Below are positions 59,901-64,000 of a stretch of 64,000 nt of DNA, in pieces. The position numbers and the translations under genes were made by a program. The first letter of the stretch is position 1; every line of letters begins with the position of its first letter. Location of the stretch: positions 558,001 to 622,000 of the forward strand of contig NZ_QLMA01000004.1 of assembly GCF_003259435.1 (NCBI RefSeq), given 5' to 3'. The stretch comes from Chitinophaga dinghuensis. GTDB lineage: Bacteria; Bacteroidota; Bacteroidia; Chitinophagales; Chitinophagaceae. A model generated the notes under the pieces. That model had not been told where the DNA came from. It did no database searches and saw only the letters and a list, made by a program, of their open reading frames with translations.

Positions 59901-60277
59901 CCTTTACGCTTAACAGAGTTAATGGTAACGCCGGATAATTCTTTTGTATCGGCACCCATCGTCACTACTACGTCGTAAGGCTCACCCAGTAATACGTTGA
60001 AGTTTTCTACCGTTTGAGATTTGAATCCCACGAAATCTACTCTTAATACATAAGGACCACCCACGCGTACGCTACTGATCGTGAATGAACCATTTTTCAA
60101 AGAGCGGTTCATATAACGGGTGCCGGATGGTTGGTGAACCAGCGTCACACTGGCTCCTTCAACGCCTTTACCATCAGGCCCTTTTACGATACCGGTGACA
60201 GAACCGGTAGTTACCTGTGCCTGCATTGCCAGCGGCAATAAAAACAGACACAATAAATAAATGAGTGCTTTCTTCAT
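56972..60277 (-). CDS. Oar-like TonB-dependent receptor with carboxypeptidase-like domain
   Basis: About 1102 residues from the ATG complementary to 60275-60277 (an ATG six bases earlier is also possible): signal peptide (LLCLFLLPLAMQAQ), CarboxypepD_reg domain (GIVKGPDGKGVEGASVTLV), plug region (DAFDEISVSIAPVDVRQSG; INAVTKSGTNEFHG) and barrel ending WSMQLGARYSF. The plug motif and long barrel fit the Oar family (Myxococcus Oar and relatives), linked to adhesion, protein export or peptide uptake. A lipoprotein gene follows. The leader carries a strong hairpin. Confidence 0.9.
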   Translation of the reverse strand: MKKALIYLLCLFLLPLAMQAQVTTGSVTGIVKGPDGKGVEGASVTLVHQPSGTRYMNRSLKNGSFTISSVRVGGPYVLRVDFVGFKSQTVENFNVLLGEPYDVVVTMGADTKELSGVTINSVKRKGATEKSGAATVFDSRTLSSMPSFNRSITDFTKLTPQSSGGNSFAGRSGYYNNLKVDGANLNNSFGLSTDPLPGGGAPPISLDAFDEISVSIAPVDVRQSGFTGAGINAVTKSGTNEFHGSVYGFYRDQSFNGRNVGDVKLDPASSSSRKTYGGTIGGPIIKNKLFFFLNGEYEANSGARVTNYVANGSKNVGNASSTPIDSLAKLADFLKKRYGYDPGVYDNYPSAAKTNYKYLAKVDWNINDHHKLTAKFSDFVSNEDPSSINASSIIGGGGFALPGTTASISSLPNSRLSNRSMVFSNSFYGFKHTVRTGTLELNSNYGKISNSLLVTSTKIQDTRITNSADFPFVEIFDGTTTPHNYMSFGYEPYSYNNDVLNKVWSATDNFSYYTGKHSLTAGVSYEYQMVGNMFMPGAQSYYIYNSLNDFVTEQAPIYYSYAYSMVPGQKAVYSAELKYGQAALYAQDEIRVNNRLKVTIGLRADKPIYLQKALENPAITALTFPDKDGNLVHYDGQWPSPRVNISPRVGARWDVLGDKSLIIRGSTGIFNGMAPFVWLTNMPTNSGMYQNSVALKNTNPDDAAKLKNMVFDPKLDAYASMFPPVAGTSIPSNIVMIDRNFKFPQIFRTDLAIDKNLGHGYSFTLEGLITKDINAIRFRNANLKDPTGIFNGPDNRPRYVSTANTDRYIYPNIGSAIIVENTNKGYSYALTAQLTKAFTKGFYGSIAYTYTKAQDISANSGSQAYSVWNGNATVATSNDLEMNPSAAATRHRIVSMLSYRFEYLSHAATTISLVYQGAPSGNLTYRVNGDLNGDGNNQDLMYIPKKGNELVFEPYSVTVNGVTYNFTADQQAAALDKFINNTPYLAKHRGSYTQRNAAQAPWYNDLAARFMQEFYIKSGKTKHTLQFSADILNLPNLLNKYWGIQKQTTTTQPLVYRSVGTDGQPVYRMQNYNGVLYTTPYQNVNSGSSTWSMQLGARYSF

Positions 60278-60336
60278 CAGCATACATGCAAAATTTAGAT
60301 ATAGAGAGATAGTTGTAACGAGTGAGAACAGGTGTT

Positions 60337-60495
60337 GCAGGCAGACGACAGCTTGTCTGCCTGCTTTGATTACATCTGTGCTACAGTTAGGCAATAACTA
60401 TTAGGTAAAGTGATAAAAAGACATTTATACCTACTCATGATTTTGGAATTTGAATCGCGTTTAAAATCTCTAAGTGTTAAGAGAATGCAAAAGTA
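60337..60495 (-). promoter_or_regulatory. Promoter and structured leader of the Oar-like receptor gene
   Basis: In the 320-base gene-free stretch 60278-60597, the minus strand has TACTTTTG (60488-60495), a -7 box, implying a leader of about 200 bases. Within it GCAGGCAGAC and GTCTGCCTGC (60337-60364) form a perfect 10-bp stem with an 8-base loop, 60 bases before the start codon. There is no T-run, so a role in RNA stability or regulation is more likely than termination. Confidence 0.5.
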
Positions 60496-60597
60496 GGAGA
60501 TAGAACAAATGAGGGCGTCAACGAAACGTCACCAAATAGTTATGGTAGTATTAATGATGTTAGATTCTTACATTCAGCGGGAAAAAGTTCCGTTTCA

Positions 60598-61197
60598 TCA
60601 AACGGCATTAATGGTTTCTGCTGCCAGTTGGCGAGTGGTGCCGGTCAGATCGGCGATGTCCTGAAGGGTTAGCAGGCGGTTCATCATGATCTCGCGATTG
60701 GAGGCGATGATCTTTATTTTCTGGAGTTCATTATATAATACCTGAATGCGTTCTCTCGGTTCGTAAGACCGGATATTCGCTAACATGGATTCTGTTTTAT
60801 TCCACCTGTATACAATTTTTTCAAAACACCAGGCTGCCACTTCCGGGTCATGTGTCATCAGGTGTTTGAAGAAAGCTGGTTTGTATACGCGAAGCTGCGT
60901 CGCCACAATCGCTTTCCCAAACTCGCGGAAAGTATCTCCCAGCATGGCCAGATTGCCGAAGAACTCTCCCGGTGTTACCAGCTCATATATGTATTCTTTG
61001 CCTTTACAGGAGATTCCTCCCAGTTTTACGGCGCCACTGAGGATCTCGTATATATCCGTATACTTTTGATCCGTGTCATACAACTGCTTACCTTTCTTTA
61101 CGGTAATTAATCTTACATTCTCCCTCAGGCCTGGAACTTGTTTCCAGGACAAATAGTTGTACAGTCCTATTTCTGAGATTTTCGGCATACCCTTCAT
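60598..61197 (-). CDS. Crp/Fnr family transcriptional regulator
   Basis: The 199-residue protein has a cNMP-binding-type roll (LITVKKGKQLYDTDQKYTDIY; ELVTPGEFFGNLAMLG) and a C-terminal helix-turn-helix (LTLQDIADLTGTTRQLAAETI). It is more CRP-like than the two other family members in this window but still lacks a clear cAMP pocket. It has no obvious operon partner; the sensor/response-regulator pair lies 89 bases upstream on the same strand. Confidence 0.88.
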   Translation of the reverse strand: MKGMPKISEIGLYNYLSWKQVPGLRENVRLITVKKGKQLYDTDQKYTDIYEILSGAVKLGGISCKGKEYIYELVTPGEFFGNLAMLGDTFREFGKAIVATQLRVYKPAFFKHLMTHDPEVAAWCFEKIVYRWNKTESMLANIRSYEPRERIQVLYNELQKIKIIASNREIMMNRLLTLQDIADLTGTTRQLAAETINAV

Positions 61198-61286
61198 TCA
61201 ATTACTGGGGAAAAGTATTAAAATTTCGGGAACCGAAAATAACACAAACGGGTATTTCATTTTAAGTTATTATTAATCTTTAAGCG

Positions 61287-61997
61287 TCAGGAGGACCCTT
61301 TTCTCAGAAAAGGATGCTGGAGCAGGCTTTGTTTGTAGCTTCTGCCTACAGGAATGGCTATCTCGCCTATATATACCTGATGCCCTTCTACGGCCGTCAG
61401 ATGATCCGTGGATACGATGTAGGACTTATGTATACGGATAAACCGCTCCGGCGGCAGGCTGCCTTCAATGCCCGTGAGACTGGAATATACCATATATTTC
61501 TTATACGAGGTAATGATATGTACATAATTCAGTCTCGCTTCCACATATTGAATATCCTGTAAAAGTATCTTCTCGAAACGCTGGTTACACTTCACATATA
61601 AAGACCCTGGCTGCTCAATATTAGACCTAACGGCCCCATTGCCGCTCACTTTGGCCTGGGCTTTCTCACAGGCTTTATAAAACCGCTCAAAGGTGACCGG
61701 CTTCATCAGATAATCGGTGACCGACAGCTCAAAACCTTCTACGGCATATTCCGGAAATGCAGTGATCAATATGATTTGTTGGAGGGGATGATGCTGACGG
61801 ATGAACTCAATGCCCGTTTGATGTGGCATCTTAATATCCAGGAAGATGAGATCCACCGCTTCCGTTTCCAGGATAGCCTGACCTATCACCGGATTGCGTG
61901 CAGTTCCTACCAGGTGCAGAAATGGCACCTGCTCTACATAATTTTCAATCTGTTTGCGCGCAAGCGGTTCATCATCTATGATCAGGCAATTCAACAT
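61287..61997 (-). CDS. LytTR family response regulator
   Basis: The 236-residue protein has a receiver domain with Asp8/Asp9, phosphoacceptor Asp54 in IFLDIKMPHQTG and Lys in YLMKPV (near 107), and a C-terminal LytTR DNA-binding domain (LQDIQYVEARLNYVHIITS; RFIRIHKSYIVSTDHL). It is paired with the LytS-like kinase gene, which it overlaps by 26 bases. Such pairs in Bacteroidota act on few nearby genes; targets are not obvious. Confidence 0.95.
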   Translation of the reverse strand: MLNCLIIDDEPLARKQIENYVEQVPFLHLVGTARNPVIGQAILETEAVDLIFLDIKMPHQTGIEFIRQHHPLQQIILITAFPEYAVEGFELSVTDYLMKPVTFERFYKACEKAQAKVSGNGAVRSNIEQPGSLYVKCNQRFEKILLQDIQYVEARLNYVHIITSYKKYMVYSSLTGIEGSLPPERFIRIHKSYIVSTDHLTAVEGHQVYIGEIAIPVGRSYKQSLLQHPFLRKGSS

Positions 61998-63015
61998 GGG
62001 TTAAGTTTAAAGTGAGTGTGACGATATATAAACGACCGTCAACAGTGGTTTGCAGCTGGTATCTGCCTTGATAAAGCAGCTCCAGACGTTTCTTGACGTT
62101 CTCCAGGCCTATTCCCTTTTTGGCTTTTCGATCAGTGAAAGAAGACGAATCAAATGTGTTCTCACAGCGGAAGGAGAGCTGGTCGTCTCTCAATACTATA
62201 CTCAATGCTAATCTATTTTCTGCTACATCACTGTCAGATAAGTATTTGAAGGCATTTTCCACCAACGGCATCATCAGCAACGGCGCAATGGCATATTGTT
62301 CCGGGTTCCCTTTTACAGTGAAGGTGGCATTACAATTCTCTATACGTAATTGCTGAATATTGAAATAATTGTTCAGATAATCCAGTTCTTTTGTGAGAGG
62401 GGTAAAATCAGTGCTGCATTCGTATAGCTGATACCGTAGTAAATCAGAGATCGACACCAGCGTATGCCTGGCCTCCGATGGGGCGATGTCCAGCTGAGAA
62501 TAGAGCGTATTGAGGGAGTTAAAGAGAAAATGTGGATTGATCTGCGCTTTCAGATACGTTAATTCGGCCAGAGAACGCTCTTTTTCCATGCTTTCCAGTT
62601 TGCGCTGGGCATCCAGTCGGTCGATGGCCAGCTTCACAAAATATCCTCCTAATACGCCCAGCAATACAATAAAGAAACGATTATACTGCAAGTCCTGATA
62701 AGTCCATATGAAATCAAACTGAATAGGAATGAGCATATGATTTAAAAACAGCTTCATACACCAGGTATAGGTAGCCGTCAGTAATACAATCAAGGATACG
62801 GACAGAATGATCAGGCGGACCTTTTTTTTACGGCGGAAATAGTCGGGCAGCACAAAGCTGAAGATACCATAGAACGCCAGGATGATCAAACTTACATCCA
62901 GCGCAGAGAAATAAAGGCGGTTGGAGAGATTATTCCTTATGTAGAAATACATGACCTGGTTCCACATCAGAAAAAATACAATCCAGAAAATAATATGTAC
63001 CAGGATTTTACGCAT
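61972..63015 (-). CDS. LytS-like sensor histidine kinase (His_kinase family)
   Basis: The 347-residue protein has four membrane helices in the first 130 residues (for example ILVHIIFWIVFFLMW), a short coiled coil (AIDRLDAQRKLESMEKERSLA), the His_kinase motif with His162 in QINPHFLFNSLNTL, and an ATPase part with LMMPLVENAFKYL (N box) and KGIGLENVKKRLELLY. There is no extracellular domain, so it senses through the membrane or a partner. It overlaps the response regulator gene and is translationally coupled with it. Confidence 0.95.
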   Translation of the reverse strand: MRKILVHIIFWIVFFLMWNQVMYFYIRNNLSNRLYFSALDVSLIILAFYGIFSFVLPDYFRRKKKVRLIILSVSLIVLLTATYTWCMKLFLNHMLIPIQFDFIWTYQDLQYNRFFIVLLGVLGGYFVKLAIDRLDAQRKLESMEKERSLAELTYLKAQINPHFLFNSLNTLYSQLDIAPSEARHTLVSISDLLRYQLYECSTDFTPLTKELDYLNNYFNIQQLRIENCNATFTVKGNPEQYAIAPLLMMPLVENAFKYLSDSDVAENRLALSIVLRDDQLSFRCENTFDSSSFTDRKAKKGIGLENVKKRLELLYQGRYQLQTTVDGRLYIVTLTLNLTHVELPDHR

Positions 63016-63186
63016 AATGCGAAGTAAGTAAACAATTGGAACTGCACAAACTCATTATATCAACTGCAGATATTTCAGGATAAACGGCTCATGCAGGGGC
63101 TTTATTGTCGTTGATGACGGCAGAGAAACGCTTCCTATAATAGTCGAAGCTATTTCCTGAAAGTCTGGCCATATTGCAGAAAAAAC

Positions 63187-64000
63187 ATGAGATCATTGTT
63201 CCTGGTACTGTTCTGTTGTTTGGCAAGTATTTGTTACGCTCAGGATCACCTGACAGCCGCCGGCTATTTTAAGGAAATCAAGGCGGTGGGCCTGCAACAG
63301 CCGGTATGGCATCTTCCCTTGTATGGTCCAATGCTGTTAGTCGATCCTCAAACGAGGCATGTGTTTGCCAATGAGGCTGATGGTGGCGGACACTTAACAC
63401 CTGCCGGAGAGGGCGTGTACACCGGTACTTTACCGGGAGACGTGATCATTGCCAATACTGCCATCACATGGCAGGGAAAGTCGTGGTCCGTGATCATATG
63501 GCCGCTGCCAACAGATAAGGAGGATAGATTATGCCTGATGGTGCATGAATCTTTCCATCGCATCCAGGATAGCCTGGGGTTACCAGCCCATAGTCCTTCT
63601 GCCGATCACCTGGCCACCATGGAGGGGCGGATCTATTTCTTGCTGGAATTACAGGCCTTAAAAGCGGCGCTGAATAAGCCTGTGGATCAACGAAAAACAG
63701 ATTTGCAAAACGCTATGGTTTTCCGGGAGAAAAGAAAACAACTCTTCCCCAACACCTTTGCCAACGAACGCATCCTGGAAATGAATGAAGGACTGGCCGA
63801 ATATACCGGCGTAATCCTTGGCAGATCTACCGCAAATATCCCTGGCTATTTATCGAATATCATAGACTCCACAGCAGGTCGCAGTACCATTATTCGTTCA
63901 TTCGTTTACGTGAGTGGACCTATTTACGGTTATCTGTTGTATCAGCGTCAGCGGGACTGGACAGAGAAGGTAGATTCCCTCTCTGACTTTCCTGCGCTGA
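63187..64000 (+). CDS. Secreted HExxH protein, putative zinc metallopeptidase, 3' end cut by window
   Basis: An open frame from the ATG at 63187 runs off the window edge after 271 codons with no stop. It has a signal peptide (LFLVLFCCLASICYAQ) and a zinc motif HESFH at about residues 119-123 with a candidate third ligand in NEGLAEYTG (near 200), the spacing of gluzincin-type peptidases. The first 100 residues are beta-rich. No named family is recognised. It is divergent from the histidine kinase gene across 171 bases in which nothing else was seen. Confidence 0.72.
   Translation, partial: MRSLFLVLFCCLASICYAQDHLTAAGYFKEIKAVGLQQPVWHLPLYGPMLLVDPQTRHVFANEADGGGHLTPAGEGVYTGTLPGDVIIANTAITWQGKSWSVIIWPLPTDKEDRLCLMVHESFHRIQDSLGLPAHSPSADHLATMEGRIYFLLELQALKAALNKPVDQRKTDLQNAMVFREKRKQLFPNTFANERILEMNEGLAEYTGVILGRSTANIPGYLSNIIDSTAGRSTIIRSFVYVSGPIYGYLLYQRQRDWTEKVDSLSDFPAL

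Noticed and set aside
1..64000. CRISPR arrays, prophage or complete insertion sequences
   Set aside because: No regularly spaced repeats, transposase, integrase or phage structural genes were found on either strand.

Overview
The window looks like chromosomal DNA of a Bacteroidota member, most probably a Chitinophaga-like Chitinophagaceae. The signs are an ECF sigma/FecR/SusC/SusD locus, further TonB-dependent receptors with carboxypeptidase-like N-terminal domains, lineage-typical families (DUF4876, DUF6850, DUF4843, DUF3347, HYC_CC_PP), promoters of the TAnnTTTG (-7) type, and few strong Shine-Dalgarno sites. No rRNA, tRNA, CRISPR array, prophage or intact insertion sequence was seen. The genus is inference.

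Layout. 1-4.1 kb: tail of an outer-membrane receptor, a DUF4876 lipoprotein, a DUF6850 barrel and a diheme cytochrome c peroxidase, ending at a terminator. 4.2-7.2 kb: a TetR/MFS pair sharing an operator sequence, then a convergent secreted hydrolase. 7.2-16.5 kb: ECF sigma, FecR, SusC, SusD, DUF4843 and PKD-like lipoprotein, a cell-surface-signalled uptake locus. 16.6-19.8 kb: a cobalamin riboswitch in front of metE and a thioesterase. 19.9-25.6 kb: small housekeeping and regulatory genes (GNAT, PhnA-type zinc ribbon, DHA2 MFS, HxlR, NAD-binding oxidoreductase, secreted acetolactate decarboxylase, GNAT-MarR operon).

25.7-34.8 kb is a copper/silver-type efflux island: a Cys-rich HYC_CC_PP protein, a CusA-like RND pump split in two by a frameshift at an A6 run, a TolC-like channel, two adaptor lipoproteins (one with a heavy-metal-binding domain), two DUF3347 proteins and, past a terminator, a haem-binding-domain protein. 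34.8-42.5 kb holds a SHOCT membrane protein, a TauE/SafE exporter, DUF2490, an IRED-like/SDR pair opposite an HxlR regulator, a fatty-acid desaturase, a lipid A-type acyltransferase, a possible structured RNA and a Crp/Fnr regulator. 42.5-45.2 kb is an operon resembling quinone/catechol detoxification sets (pirin, receiver-like protein, ring-cleaving dioxygenase, esterase).

45.4-64 kb: an FtsX/MacB-type permease, a Cys-nucleophile hydrolase with an AraC regulator, two TonB-dependent receptors, NTF2-like and unknown proteins, two Crp/Fnr regulators, DUF493, a LytS/LytTR-type two-component system, and a secreted HExxH protein cut off by the window edge.

Most interesting points: the split cusA with a possible rescue mechanism, the structured 120-nt region before the Crp/Fnr gene at 41.9 kb, several operator-like palindromes next to matching regulators, a dispersed GGGAGA-ended repeat, and the exported acetolactate decarboxylase.
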